From Nonomuraea ceibae (GTDB taxonomy: Bacteria > Actinomycetota > Actinomycetes > Streptosporangiales > Streptosporangiaceae), in assembly GCF_019396325.1 (NCBI RefSeq), contig NZ_JAHKRO010000068.1, positions 1-52,732 of the forward strand: 52,732 bases of DNA. Reading direction: 5' to 3'. Of this stretch, positions 25,731 through 34,905 are shown piece by piece (the first letter of the stretch is position 1; each line of letters starts with the position of its first letter). The notes under the pieces were generated by a model. It was not told the origin of the DNA, did no database searches, and worked only from the letters and a program-made list of their open reading frames with translations. A program made the position numbers and the translations under genes.

Positions 25731-26551
25731 GGCGGCGGCCGTTCTTCTGGATGATGCTCGCGGCGGCGTCGGTGATCTTCCTGTACCCGTTCGTGTGGCT
25801 GGTCGTCGCCTCGCTCAAGCCGCGCTCCCACACCTTCGCCGACCCGTTCGTGCCGTGGCCCGACCCGTTCGCGCCGGAGAACTACGCGGTGGTCTGGGAG
25901 GCCGTGCCGATGCTGGCGTGGCTGGTGAACACCGTGCTCGTGGGGCTGGCGGCGGCGCTCGCGGTGACGCTGTCGAGCGCCTTCGTGGCGTTCGGGTTCG
26001 CCTACTTCCGCTTCCCCGGGCGCAACGTGATCTTCGCGAGCGTGCTGGGCACGATGATGCTGCCGGCCGCGGTGACGCTCGTGCCGACGTACCTGATCTG
26101 GCACGCCGCCGGGCTGACCGGGACCCAGGTGCCGCTGTGGGCGGGCAACCTCTTCGGCTCGGCGTTCTACATCTTCCTGCTGCGCCAGTTCCTGCTCGGC
26201 GTGCCCCGGTACGTGTTCGAGGCCGCCCGGGTGGACGGCGCCACGTACCTGGACCTGTTCTGGCGGATCGCGGTGCCGCTGGCGAAACCGGCGCTGATCA
26301 TCGCGTTCGTGTTCGAGCTGAAGGCGAGCTGGTTCGACCTGATGAAGCCGCTGGTCTATCTGCAGGATCCGAGCCTGTTCACGTTGCCCCGGGGGCTGAA
26401 GGCCGTCGTCGACCAGTTCTACCAGGGCGGCGACCCCAAGTGGGAGCTCGTCCTGGCCGCGAGCGTGATCACCACGCTGCCGCTCGTCGTCGTCTTCTTC
26501 GCCGGGCAGCGCTACTTCGTGCAGGGCGTCGCCACCACCGGGCACCGGTGA
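25727..26551 (+). CDS. ABC sugar transporter permease, MalG/UgpE type
   Basis: A 274-residue membrane protein. The N-terminal helix starts FFWMMLAAASVIFLYPFVW, and the EAA coupling loop is EAARVDGATYLDLFWRIAVP. The GTG at 25727 overlaps the stop of the previous permease. It is the last gene of the importer operon. The yaaA gene begins 25 bp later with its own predicted leaderless promoter, so it is probably a separate unit. Confidence 0.9.
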   Translation: MRRRPFFWMMLAAASVIFLYPFVWLVVASLKPRSHTFADPFVPWPDPFAPENYAVVWEAVPMLAWLVNTVLVGLAAALAVTLSSAFVAFGFAYFRFPGRNVIFASVLGTMMLPAAVTLVPTYLIWHAAGLTGTQVPLWAGNLFGSAFYIFLLRQFLLGVPRYVFEAARVDGATYLDLFWRIAVPLAKPALIIAFVFELKASWFDLMKPLVYLQDPSLFTLPRGLKAVVDQFYQGGDPKWELVLAASVITTLPLVVVFFAGQRYFVQGVATTGHR

Positions 26552-26564
26552 TGACCAGGGCGTA

Positions 26565-26570
26565 TAGGGT
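26565..26570 (+). promoter_or_regulatory. -10 element for leaderless yaaA transcript
   Basis: TAGGGT (with overlapping TATAGG) ends 6 nt before the GTG at 26577. The -35 is weak. Confidence 0.5.
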
Positions 26571-26576
26571 TCGGCT

Positions 26577-27290
26577 GTGCTGATTCTGCTGCCGCCGTCC
26601 GAGGGCAAGGCGTCCACGGGAGACGGCCCGCCCGTCGGAGAGCTGTCGTTCCCCAAGCTCGGCCGCCCGCGCGGGCGGGTCATGAGCGCCCTGATCAAGG
26701 CCTCGCGCCGCCGCGACGCTCTGAGCGTGCTCGGCCTGTCGCCCGGTCAGGCCCCCGAGCTGGCCAAGAACCTCGCGCTCAAGGAGGCGGCCACGCTGCC
26801 CGCCGCCGAGCTCTACACGGGCGTGCTCTACGACAACCTGGCGCTGTCCGGCCTCGACGCCGACGCACGGGCCAGGGCCGAGGAGAGCGTGCTGATCTTC
26901 TCGGGGCTGTGGGGGGTCGTGCGGCTGTCCGACCGCATCCCGCCCTACCGGCTGTCGATGGGCGTGTCGCTGAAGCCCCTGGGCGGGCTGGCGGCCTTCT
27001 GGCGCCCGCTGATCACCGCCGAGCTGGACCGGCTGCCCGGCCTGGTCGTCGACCTGCGCTCGGCCACCTACGCGGGCGCCTGGCGCCCCGGCGACCGCGG
27101 CGTGTCCGTACGGGTCTTCAAGGACGGCAAGGTCGTCAGCCACATGGCCAAGGCCACCCGGGGCGAGATCGCCAGGAAGCTGCTGGAGAGCGGCCTGACG
27201 CCCACCACCCCCGACGAGCTGGCCAAGGCCCTCGACGGCCTCGGCTACTCCGTACGGCTCGCCCCCGGCAAGCTCGACGTCGACCTCTGA
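26577..27290 (+). CDS. yaaA: Peroxide stress protein YaaA family
   Basis: A 237-residue protein of the YaaA/DUF328 family. It has the diagnostic opening MLILLPPSEGK, the middle ELYTGVLYDNL and IFSGLWGVVRLSDRIPPYRL, and the C-terminal DGKVVSHMAK. In E. coli YaaA lowers free iron and limits peroxide damage; the same role here is inferred. The GTG at 26577 has no Shine-Dalgarno but a -10 6 nt away. It is followed by a very strong terminator before the convergent sigma factor gene. Confidence 0.9.
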   Translation: MLILLPPSEGKASTGDGPPVGELSFPKLGRPRGRVMSALIKASRRRDALSVLGLSPGQAPELAKNLALKEAATLPAAELYTGVLYDNLALSGLDADARARAEESVLIFSGLWGVVRLSDRIPPYRLSMGVSLKPLGGLAAFWRPLITAELDRLPGLVVDLRSATYAGAWRPGDRGVSVRVFKDGKVVSHMAKATRGEIARKLLESGLTPTTPDELAKALDGLGYSVRLAPGKLDVDL

Positions 27291-27299
27291 ACGACGAAA

Positions 27300-27339
27300 A
27301 AAAGGGGGGTGCGGCCCGCGCGGGCCGCACCCCCCTTTT
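27300..27339. terminator. Bidirectional rho-independent terminator between yaaA and hrdB
   Basis: A 19-bp perfect inverted repeat (27300-27318 / 27321-27339) with a 2-nt centre. It starts with an A-run and ends with TTTT, so both converging transcripts get a U-tract. This is the clearest terminator in the window. Confidence 0.9.
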
Positions 27340-27353
27340 CTCCGTGCTGGGAC

Positions 27354-29024
27354 CTAGTCCAGGTAGTCGCGCAGGACCTGCGAGCGCGACGGGTGACGCA
27401 GCTTGGACATGGTCTTGGACTCGATCTGCCGGATGCGCTCGCGCGTCACCCCGTAGACCTTGCCGATCTCGTCCAGCGTCTTGGGCTGGCCGTCGGTGAG
27501 GCCGAACCGCATCGACACGACGCCCGCCTCGCGCTCCGACAGCGTGTCGAGAACGGAGTGGAGCTGCTCCTGCAGCAGCGTGAAGCTGACGGCGTCGGCC
27601 GGCACGATGGCCTCGGAGTCCTCGATGAGGTCACCGAACTCGCTGTCGCCCTCCTCACCCAGCGGGGTGTGCAGGGAGATCGGCTCGCGGCCGTACTTCT
27701 GGACCTCGACCACCTTCTCGGGGGTCATGTCCAGCTCGCGGGCGAGCTCTTCCGGCGTGGGCTCGCGGCCCAGGTCCTGCAGCATCTGCCGCTGGACGCG
27801 GGCCAGCTTGTTGATCACTTCGACCATGTGGACCGGGATGCGGATGGTCCGCGCCTGGTCGGCCATGGCCCTGGTGATCGCCTGCCGGATCCACCACGTG
27901 GCATAGGTGGAGAACTTGTAGCCCTTGGTGTAGTCGAACTTCTCCACCGCGCGGATCAGGCCCAGGTTGCCCTCCTGGATCAGGTCCAGGAACAGCATGC
28001 CTCGGCCGGTGTAGCGCTTGGCCAGCGAGACCACCAGGCGGAGGTTGGCCTCCAGCAGGTGGTTCTTGGCCCGGCGGCCGTCCTCGGCGATCCACTCCAG
28101 CTCGGCGCGCACGTCGACCGGAAGGCCGTCGCTCTCGCCGCCCAGCTGCTCCTCGGCGAACAGGCCGGCCTCGATGCGCTTGGCCAGCTCGACCTCCTGC
28201 TCGGCGTTGAGCAGGGGGACCTTGCCGATCTGCTTGAGGTAGTCCTTGACCGGGTCGGCGGTGGCGCCGGCGGCGGCGACCTGCGCGACCGGGGCGTCAT
28301 CGTCGTCGTCGGACAGGATGAGGACCTCGTCCTCGCTCTTCTCGGCGGTCACGGCGGCGGCCTCGGCGACGACCTTGGGCTCGTCGTCGGAGTCGTCGTC
28401 GTCGGAGTCGGCCTCGTCGGTGGAGTCGGCGTCGTCGGCGATCTCCTCGACGTCGATGTCCTCGAGGTCGTCCAGCTCCACGTCGCCGTCGAGCTCGATG
28501 TCCTCGTCGTCGTCGGCGTCGGCCTTGGGACCCTCGGGGCCCTTCGGCTTGTTGTCGGCAGGCCCAGCGCTGTCCGGCTTGGCCTTCTTGGCAGGCGCGG
28601 CCTTGGCGGGCGCGGCGGCCTTCTTGGCCGCCGGAGCGGCCTTCTTGGCGGGAGCCGGCTTCTTGGCCGCCGGCTCTGCTTCGGCGGTGCCCACGACCGC
28701 GGTCACGGTCTCGGGTTGCTGCTCTTTGGCGGCCGCCGCCGTCTTGGTCTTGACGGGCGCGGCGGTCTGGCGCTTTGCTGAGCCTCGAGACTTCTTCTTC
28801 GGCGCAGCCGAATCCGCGGCGGTCACCACCACGGTCACGCCCTCTTTGCTGAGGTTCCGCAAGAACGCGGCGGCGTGCGACATGGGGATGTCCGCCTCCT
28901 CGAAGGCCTGACGGACGTCCTCAGACTCGAGGAAACCCTGCGAGCGCCCACGCTCGAGCAGTCGCTGAATGACGGGCTCGTTCAGCTCTTGTGGCTTCGA
29001 GCGAGTCGAACTTGCAGGCGACAC
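27354..29024 (-). CDS. hrdB: Principal RNA polymerase sigma factor (HrdB/RpoD group 1)
   Basis: A 556-residue sigma-70 factor. After a helical N-terminus it has a Lys/Ala/Pro-rich stretch (about 76-150) and a strongly acidic stretch (about 168-216), typical of actinobacterial principal sigma factors. Region 1.2 begins near 257 (DPVKDYLKQIGKVPLL). Region 2.4 is in YKFSTYATWWIRQAITRAM and region 4.2 in TRERIRQIESKTMSKLRH. It directs vegetative transcription. The GTG at 29024 is preceded by AGAGG at 5 nt; upstream in-frame starts lack a site. The 240-bp upstream region shows no clear canonical promoter. Confidence 0.93.
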   Translation of the reverse strand: MSPASSTRSKPQELNEPVIQRLLERGRSQGFLESEDVRQAFEEADIPMSHAAAFLRNLSKEGVTVVVTAADSAAPKKKSRGSAKRQTAAPVKTKTAAAAKEQQPETVTAVVGTAEAEPAAKKPAPAKKAAPAAKKAAAPAKAAPAKKAKPDSAGPADNKPKGPEGPKADADDDEDIELDGDVELDDLEDIDVEEIADDADSTDEADSDDDDSDDEPKVVAEAAAVTAEKSEDEVLILSDDDDDAPVAQVAAAGATADPVKDYLKQIGKVPLLNAEQEVELAKRIEAGLFAEEQLGGESDGLPVDVRAELEWIAEDGRRAKNHLLEANLRLVVSLAKRYTGRGMLFLDLIQEGNLGLIRAVEKFDYTKGYKFSTYATWWIRQAITRAMADQARTIRIPVHMVEVINKLARVQRQMLQDLGREPTPEELARELDMTPEKVVEVQKYGREPISLHTPLGEEGDSEFGDLIEDSEAIVPADAVSFTLLQEQLHSVLDTLSEREAGVVSMRFGLTDGQPKTLDEIGKVYGVTRERIRQIESKTMSKLRHPSRSQVLRDYLD

Positions 29025-29266
29025 GAACACCTCTCGAACGAACGCGTGGCGACAATGGACCCAGATGCCCGCTGGGGGGCTGATGCCTCTCTCGGAGATC
29101 GGTGAGGCCGTGCGGATCGCGACGGACCTGTCCAGCATTCTGGCACGACCACGCACTCCATACGGCCACCTCCCGGCGGTTGACCTCCACCCTAGGCCGA
29201 CCAAGAGAGTAGTGCGTACGTAAGCGCGCCACTGATATCCGAAAGCAACCCTTATGACTGTTTCAT

Positions 29267-31360
29267 TCAGTCACTCTTCGTGGCGGGCGGCACGTGAATG
29301 GCCAGGGCGGTAACGTCATCATCTTGCTCATATCCCGACAACATCCGGTCGACCAGGAAGTCCAGCAACATGTGTGGACTTCTCACGACCTCAGGCGGCG
29401 CTTCGGTCACAACACTGCAAATCTCTGCGAGACCGGCATCCAGCCCGCGCTTCCGGTTCTCGACGAGGCCGTCGGAGTAGAGCACGGCGGTATGGCCGGG
29501 CGGCACCACGAACCGGAACTGCCTACGGCTGGTCGGCCAGCCTAGCGGGGTGCCCGGCTCCGCGTCGCAGAGGATCGCCGTGCCCTGCGGAGAAACCAGC
29601 ACGGGCGGCGGGTGACCGGCCAGCGCCAGCGTGCCCTCGCCCGTCGACGGCTCGACGACCATGTAGGCCAGGGTGGTGACCTGCTCTTCCTCCTCGGTCG
29701 CGTCGAAGACCCGGTCCAGGCCGGTGAGAACGGCGGCGGGCGGCGGGTTGGTCAGCGCCAGCGCCCGCATGGCGTTGCGGATGCGGCCCATCCCGGCCGC
29801 CGCCTTGACGCCCTTGCCCATGACGTCGCCGACGACCGCGGCCACGCGGCCGTCCTGCAGCACGAACGCGTCGTACCAGTCGCCGCCGACCTGCACGTGG
29901 CGGCTGCCCGAGCGGAAGCGCTGGGCCAGCTCCAGGCCCCTGACCACCGGCAGGCGGTCGGGCAGCAGGCTGCGCTGCAGCGTCTCGGCGGTGCGGTGCT
30001 CGCGCTCGAACAGCGTGGCGCGCTCCACGGCCAGCGCGCACTGCCCGGCCAGCGCCTCCAGGAAGACGCCGTCCTCCTGGGAGATCTTCTGCGGCCGGGT
30101 GAAGGAGAACCGCAGCGCGCCCAGCGCCCGGCCCGCCGCCAGCAGCGGCAGCCCGACCCAGGCGCGCTCGTCGCTGCTGGCCAGGTAGTTGGTCAGCACC
30201 TGCTCGTCGCCGCCCGCCTCCAGCAGCTGGGCCTTCAGGCTCTCGGGCGACTCGGCGAACACCGGCCGCCGGCTGTTGACCGCCATCGTCATCACGCTGG
30301 AGCTCGACAGCGGGATCTCCTCGCCGGCGGCGCCGGACGCCTCGGGGACGCCCTCGCCGTTGATCAGCTTGAGCGCCGCCCGGTCGGTGTCGAGCAGCGC
30401 CACGGCCGACCGGTCGGCGGCCAGCGCCGTGCGGCCGACGTCGATGATGACCTGCACCACCTGCTCGACGGTGAGCGCCTCGGCCAGTATGGCGGTGGCG
30501 CCCTGGAGCCGGGCGGTGCGCAGCGCGGCGGCGCCGAGCTGGTCGGTCAGCCTGCCGCGCATCTCCTCGGCCTCGCGCTGCGGCGTGACGTCGGTGTTGG
30601 CGCCCACCCACTCCACGACCCTGCCGTGCCGGATGATCGGCACCGCGCGGACCTCGAAGTGGCGGTAGCCGCTGGCCCGGGTGCGCACGCGGTAGTTCCA
30701 CTCGAACATGGTGCGGCCGCGCAGCGCCTCCTTCCAGGCCTCCTCGGTCTGCTGGCGCTCCTCCGGGTGGACCACGTCCAGCCAGCCGGCCGCCAGGTAT
30801 TCCTCCAGGCCCTGGCCGGTGATGGCGCGCCACTGCGGGGCGTCCTCGACCACCGTGCCGGTCGGCGAGGTGATCCAGACGAGCTGCGACTGCGCCTCGA
30901 CCAGCGAGCGGTAGCGCTCCTCGCTGCGGCGCAGGTCCTCCTCGACCAGGCGGCTCTCGGTTACGTCGAGCCCGGCCAGGGCGACGGCCTGCAGCGCGCC
31001 GTCGGCGTCGTGGACCGGCGAGAACGAGACCGACCAGTAGCGGGCCTCGCCGCCGGTCGCGCGCACCCGCACGGGCCGCTCGGAGACCGGCGCGTCGCTG
31101 CCGATGACGGCCTGGACGCCGTGCGTGATGAGCTGGCTGAGGTCGGCCGCGAGCGTCTCGGACGGCGCGCGTCCCAGCAGCCGCTCGGCGGGCACGCCGA
31201 CGACCTCGGCGAACACGTCGTTGACCCGCAGGACGCGGGTCTGGGTGTCGAAGAAGGCAAAGGCGAACTCTGCCTCGGACAGCAGGCCCTCGAAGAGGGC
31301 GGAGTCTGAGACGTCCACATCCGACTCCCGGGGACGGGGAACGGAGGTCTCGGCGCTCAT
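29267..31360 (-). CDS. PAS-PAS-GAF-PP2C (SpoIIE/RsbU-type) serine phosphatase
   Basis: A 698-residue cytosolic sensor phosphatase. Two PAS domains lie at about 20-130 and 140-265 (EERYRSLVEAQSQLVWITSP). A GAF domain follows at about 290-450 and a C-terminal PP2C/SpoIIE domain at about 480-695. Its metal-binding Asp residues are in GGDWYDAF, GDVMGKG, LYSDGLVE and EQDDDVTALAI, so it should be active. Such proteins dephosphorylate anti-anti-sigma factors; no partner is encoded here. The ATG at 31360 follows GGAGG at 8 nt. A TTGACA at 31519-31524 (minus) may belong to its promoter, though the -10 is unclear. It lies directly upstream of hrdB, same strand. Confidence 0.9.
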   Translation of the reverse strand: MSAETSVPRPRESDVDVSDSALFEGLLSEAEFAFAFFDTQTRVLRVNDVFAEVVGVPAERLLGRAPSETLAADLSQLITHGVQAVIGSDAPVSERPVRVRATGGEARYWSVSFSPVHDADGALQAVALAGLDVTESRLVEEDLRRSEERYRSLVEAQSQLVWITSPTGTVVEDAPQWRAITGQGLEEYLAAGWLDVVHPEERQQTEEAWKEALRGRTMFEWNYRVRTRASGYRHFEVRAVPIIRHGRVVEWVGANTDVTPQREAEEMRGRLTDQLGAAALRTARLQGATAILAEALTVEQVVQVIIDVGRTALAADRSAVALLDTDRAALKLINGEGVPEASGAAGEEIPLSSSSVMTMAVNSRRPVFAESPESLKAQLLEAGGDEQVLTNYLASSDERAWVGLPLLAAGRALGALRFSFTRPQKISQEDGVFLEALAGQCALAVERATLFEREHRTAETLQRSLLPDRLPVVRGLELAQRFRSGSRHVQVGGDWYDAFVLQDGRVAAVVGDVMGKGVKAAAGMGRIRNAMRALALTNPPPAAVLTGLDRVFDATEEEEQVTTLAYMVVEPSTGEGTLALAGHPPPVLVSPQGTAILCDAEPGTPLGWPTSRRQFRFVVPPGHTAVLYSDGLVENRKRGLDAGLAEICSVVTEAPPEVVRSPHMLLDFLVDRMLSGYEQDDDVTALAIHVPPATKSD

Positions 31361-31554
31361 GGTCGGCACCTCCGTCGCGTGCCAGGGTCTCCCACGCGGC
31401 ACATCTCCATAATCGTGTATCGGCGTAGCGCAGCTCCGGGCGACCGGATTCTGCAGTACATCATCTGCGATGGGCGGGCGCGGACGGAAGCCCCGGCCGC
31501 CATACGGTCAACGCATCCTGTCAAAATCGCTCCACGTTGCGCAGCAAGATCAGG

Positions 31555-32124
31555 CTACTCGGCCTTCGCCGCCCGCTTGGCCGCCTGCTTGGTGGCGCGC
31601 ACTCTGCCCAGGCTGTCGGCGTCGACCACGTCCGCGACCGAACGGTAGGACCCCTGCTCGCCATAGGGGCCGGCCGCCTCGCGCCATCCTTGCGGCTGGA
31701 CCCCGAGCTGCTTGCCCAGCAATGCCAAAAATATCTGGGCCTTCTGCTTGCCGTATCCCGGAAGGTCCATCAGTCGTTTGAGCAACTGCTTGCCGTCGGC
31801 TGCCTCGGTCCAGATGCGCTCGGGCTTGCCGTCGTAGTGCTCGACGAGGTAGGCGGCGAGCTGCTGGACGCGGGCCGCCATCGACTTGGGGTAGCGGTGG
31901 ACCGCCGGTTTGGCGGCCAGGAGCGCGGTGAACGCCTCGGGGTCGCAGGCCGCGATCTCCTCGGCGGTGAGCTCGTGCCCGAGCCGTTCGGAGATGGTGT
32001 AAGGGCCCGTGAACGCCCACTCCATCGGCACCTGCTGATCGAGCAGCATGCCGACGAGCAGGGCGAGCGGACTGCGGCCGAGCAGTTCGTCGGCCTCCGC
32101 GCGCTGGGTGAGCTGGATGCGCAT
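31555..32124 (-). CDS. HhH-GPD-type base-excision repair protein
   Basis: A 189-residue helix-hairpin-helix protein with the hairpin LMDLPGYGKQKAQIFLALLG at about residues 118-137 and the family opening LLVGMLLDQQVPMEWAFTGP. It matches the short actinobacterial HhH-GPD class, annotated as base-excision repair proteins. The catalytic Asp expected just after the hairpin is not obvious, so glycosylase activity is uncertain. The ATG at 32124 is divergent from the small helical protein gene. The Lys/Ala-rich tail (KQAAKRAAKAE) may help DNA binding. Confidence 0.82.
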   Translation of the reverse strand: MRIQLTQRAEADELLGRSPLALLVGMLLDQQVPMEWAFTGPYTISERLGHELTAEEIAACDPEAFTALLAAKPAVHRYPKSMAARVQQLAAYLVEHYDGKPERIWTEAADGKQLLKRLMDLPGYGKQKAQIFLALLGKQLGVQPQGWREAAGPYGEQGSYRSVADVVDADSLGRVRATKQAAKRAAKAE

Positions 32125-32181
32125 GGGAACAGCTTCGCACGAAAGCCGCTCCCGAGAAGCGAAGACAGCCGTCGTGGAGGC

Positions 32182-32209
32182 TTGACACCAGCCCGAGAAA
32201 AGATGAAAT
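32182..32209 (+). promoter_or_regulatory. Candidate sigma-70 promoter for the small helical protein gene
   Basis: A perfect -35 TTGACA (32182-32187), 16-nt spacer and TGAAAT (32204-32209) lie about 70 bp upstream of the ATG at 32278. Confidence 0.4.
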
Positions 32210-32277
32210 GAGAGCGCAAGTCACCTGCGTCCATTCCTGGGGGTTTGCCCTGGGGCATCCAGAGGAATCTCACACCT

Positions 32278-32502
32278 ATGCTCGCTCTGGCCACACGCTT
32301 CCTCAAGGAGCCGGTCAGTCTCAGGCTGGCCGAGGAGTTCCTGACCGTGCCCGTGGACACCATCGACCGGTGCGTCGAGGACGTGTGCGTGTGCGCGCAG
32401 CACCTCGGCATCACCGCGACACCCGAGATCGTGGAGCGGATCGCCCGCGAGCACCTGCTCGCGATCGTCAACTCCGCGCCGCCGCCGCGCGCCCCTCGAT
32501 AA
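32278..32502 (+). CDS. Small helical protein (three-helix bundle-like), function unknown
   Basis: A 74-residue, mostly helical protein with DTIDRCVEDVCVCAQHLGIT and IVERIAREHLLAIV, a pattern seen in small actinobacterial three-helix bundle dimerisation proteins. Three cysteines are clustered (CVEDVCVC). The ATG at 32278 follows AGAGGAA at about 10 nt; a TTG at 32245 is an alternative. No partner is evident. Confidence 0.6.
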   Translation: MLALATRFLKEPVSLRLAEEFLTVPVDTIDRCVEDVCVCAQHLGITATPEIVERIAREHLLAIVNSAPPPRAPR

Positions 32503-32547
32503 CATCGGAGTCACCGGGCCGCGTTCTGCGCACCGTTTCCGCCTGGA

Positions 32548-34125
32548 ATGCGAGAGAGTGAGGGCGTGCGCCGACACCGACGAGACCCCCGGGAGAGCCC
32601 CCCGCCCGACGACGTGTTCAAGGAGATGGTGCAGGCGGCCCGCGAACTGCTGGCCGTGCGCAGCCCGCTCGACGCGGAGCTGATGGTCTCCGACATGGTC
32701 GGGGCCTGGTGGGGCAGGAAGGTGCGGGGCGGCGACGTCGAGCAGGTGCTCGGTGAGGGGCTGGTCGACTACGCGGCCAAGGCCGGCACCCCCGCCTCGC
32801 TGACGCTGCTCATCTGCCTGGCCTACCTCGGCACCGCCCGCCAGGGCGCCAAGGCCGAGGGCGCGGCGCTGGCCATGATGGAGTCCGGCGTGGCCAGGCC
32901 CGGCTGGGCCGACCGGGTGGGCGCGGTCAAGCCCACCGGCTGCTACGTCTCCCGCGACGCCTACGGCGACCAGGACACCGTCATCTGCACCTTCGCCTAC
33001 CGCTGGAACGAGGACTCCACCCCCCGCCACAACCAGGACCGGCACGCGCTGGTCATGGTCGTCGACCACAACATGTCCGGCATGGCGCGCGACGCCTGGG
33101 TGTCCTCCCACGTCGACAAGCTGCTGGAGCAGGCCAGGGCCGAGGCCGCGGGCAACCCGATGCTGCTGTTCGAGGAGATCGAGCCGCAGCAGGCCAGGGC
33201 GCTGCTCGAATCGGCGATGAAGGCCACCGGCGAGCCCAAGACGCCCCCGCCCGTCAGCGACAGCTACAGCGCCTACCACGCCTTCGCCCGCGCCCGCCTC
33301 AAGGCGCTGCCGCCCGGCCGCAAGCGGCCCGCCCCGCTGCACATCGAGGCCCCCTACAGCCGCGAGCGGCGGGCGATGCTCGCCGCCGAGTTCCTCGCCT
33401 CCGACGCCGCCGAGCACCTGTCGGACCCGTCGGCCGCCTCCCGGTGCGCCGACCACATCATCGACTACGGCTGCGAGCAGGACTTCGGCCGGCCGCTGCG
33501 GGTCAGCCCGACCAAGTGCGAGACGTTCCTGCTCGACTGGCTGCCGCGCAAGGTCATGCTCTCGCAGGCCGAGCAGGAGGCGATGCCGCACGCGCTGTCG
33601 GCCTGGGTGCGCTTCGCCGCCGCCCGCACCGGCCTGCCCGAGCAGGGGCTCAAGGCCACGCTCGACGCGGTGTGGGGGGCGATCGGCAAGTTCCCCGAGG
33701 CCTACCGCGACCCGACGTCGTTCGGCATCGACCGGCCGCTGCTGGAGCGCCTGCTGCCCGACGGCGACCTGTCGGCGCTGGCCAGACGGGCGTTCGCGTT
33801 CCCGTTCCTGCAGGGCGTGCACAACGGCGTCGACCTCGACCGGCTCAACCCCGCCGACGCGGCGGACCGCCGTACCCTCCTGGAGATCGACCACGTCGGC
33901 GCGATCGACGAGGAGCACCTGGCGTGGCACGAGGAGATCGCCACCCGCCTGTGGGACGGCGACCCGCCGCAGCTGTGGGAGGCAGCCCAGCGGCTGCTCG
34001 ACCTCGGCCACGACCGCCACGACGTGCTCCACGTGCTCATCGAGATCGCCGAGCGCATCGGCGGCGACCCCGAGGAGCTGGCCGCCGCGCTCGACGACAT
34101 CGCCGACATCCCCGACGAGATCTGA
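32548..34125 (+). CDS. Conserved protein with DUF1841-like C-terminus, function unknown
   Basis: A 525-residue soluble protein. Its C-terminal end (HDRHDVLHVLIEIAERIGGD) resembles the His-rich helix of DUF1841-like proteins, and a Cys-containing segment (ADHIIDYGCEQDFGRPLRVS) is mid-protein. There is no membrane segment. The start is uncertain: ATG at 32548 or GTG at 32566. The stop overlaps the start of a thioesterase gene (TGATG), so the two are coupled. No catalytic motif is recognised. Its pairing with a thioesterase gives no firm clue. Confidence 0.75.
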   Translation: MRESEGVRRHRRDPRESPPPDDVFKEMVQAARELLAVRSPLDAELMVSDMVGAWWGRKVRGGDVEQVLGEGLVDYAAKAGTPASLTLLICLAYLGTARQGAKAEGAALAMMESGVARPGWADRVGAVKPTGCYVSRDAYGDQDTVICTFAYRWNEDSTPRHNQDRHALVMVVDHNMSGMARDAWVSSHVDKLLEQARAEAAGNPMLLFEEIEPQQARALLESAMKATGEPKTPPPVSDSYSAYHAFARARLKALPPGRKRPAPLHIEAPYSRERRAMLAAEFLASDAAEHLSDPSAASRCADHIIDYGCEQDFGRPLRVSPTKCETFLLDWLPRKVMLSQAEQEAMPHALSAWVRFAAARTGLPEQGLKATLDAVWGAIGKFPEAYRDPTSFGIDRPLLERLLPDGDLSALARRAFAFPFLQGVHNGVDLDRLNPADAADRRTLLEIDHVGAIDEEHLAWHEEIATRLWDGDPPQLWEAAQRLLDLGHDRHDVLHVLIEIAERIGGDPEELAAALDDIADIPDEI

Positions 34126-34883
34126 TGGCCATGTACACGCGGCTCGCGCCGGGCCGCTACCGCGCCTCCGAGCACACCCAGGGCCCGTGGGACCCGGCCA
34201 CGCAGCACCTCGGGCCGGTGACGGCGCTGCTCGTGCACGAGCTGGCGCTCACCGCGCCCCGTCCCGGCCTCGACCTGGCGCGGCTGGCCGTCGACGTGCT
34301 CGGTCCCGTCCCCGTCGGCGACCTCGACGTACGCACCGACGTCGTGCGCGACGGCAAGCGCGTGCAGTGCCTGTCGGCGTCGGTGAGCGGCGGCGGCCGC
34401 GAGCACGTACGGGCCACCGCGTGGCGCATCCGCGAGGCCCCCACGCCCGCCACCCCCGCCGCCGACCCGCCGCCCCTGCCCGGCCCGCAGGGCGAGTCGT
34501 GGATCTCGACCGGCTTCGGCTACGGGCGCGCCACCGAATGGCGCTTCGCCCGCGGCGGCCCCGACGAGCCCGGCCCCGCCACCGCGTGGGGCCGCTGCCG
34601 GGTGCCGCTGGTCGACGGCGAGGAGATCACGCCGATGGAGCGGCTGGCGCTGTTCGCCGACAGCGGCAACGGCATCAGCCTCGCCCTCGGCTTCGACACC
34701 CACCTGTTCGTGAACGTCGACCTGACCATCTCCCTGTTCCGCGCGCCCGCCGGCGAGTGGATCTGCCTCGACGCCGCCACCGCCATCGGCCCGTCCGGGC
34801 GCGGCCTCACCCGCTCCACCCTGTACGACCTCGACGGCGAAGTCGGCAGCGCGACTCAGACCTTGTTCGTCGCGCCGAGGTAG
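34125..34883 (+). CDS. Acyl-CoA thioesterase-like (hotdog fold) protein
   Basis: A 252-residue protein resembling TesB-like double-hotdog thioesterases. The N-terminal half has LGPVTALLVHELALT and DVLGPVPVGDLDVRTDVVRDGKRVQCL, and the C-terminal half has FVNVDLTISLFRAPAGEWICLDA. It likely hydrolyses acyl-CoA esters in the cytosol; the substrate is not known. The ATG overlaps the previous stop (TGATG). The pxpA gene follows after 22 bp. Confidence 0.82.
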   Translation: MAMYTRLAPGRYRASEHTQGPWDPATQHLGPVTALLVHELALTAPRPGLDLARLAVDVLGPVPVGDLDVRTDVVRDGKRVQCLSASVSGGGREHVRATAWRIREAPTPATPAADPPPLPGPQGESWISTGFGYGRATEWRFARGGPDEPGPATAWGRCRVPLVDGEEITPMERLALFADSGNGISLALGFDTHLFVNVDLTISLFRAPAGEWICLDAATAIGPSGRGLTRSTLYDLDGEVGSATQTLFVAPR

Positions 34884-34905
34884 CCGCTCACGCCATGATG
34901 GGGTC

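Noticed and set aside
29260..29282. GACTG/CAGTC hairpin at the end of the PP2C gene as a terminator
   Set aside because: Arms of only 5 bp, it overlaps the stop codon and has no U-tract.
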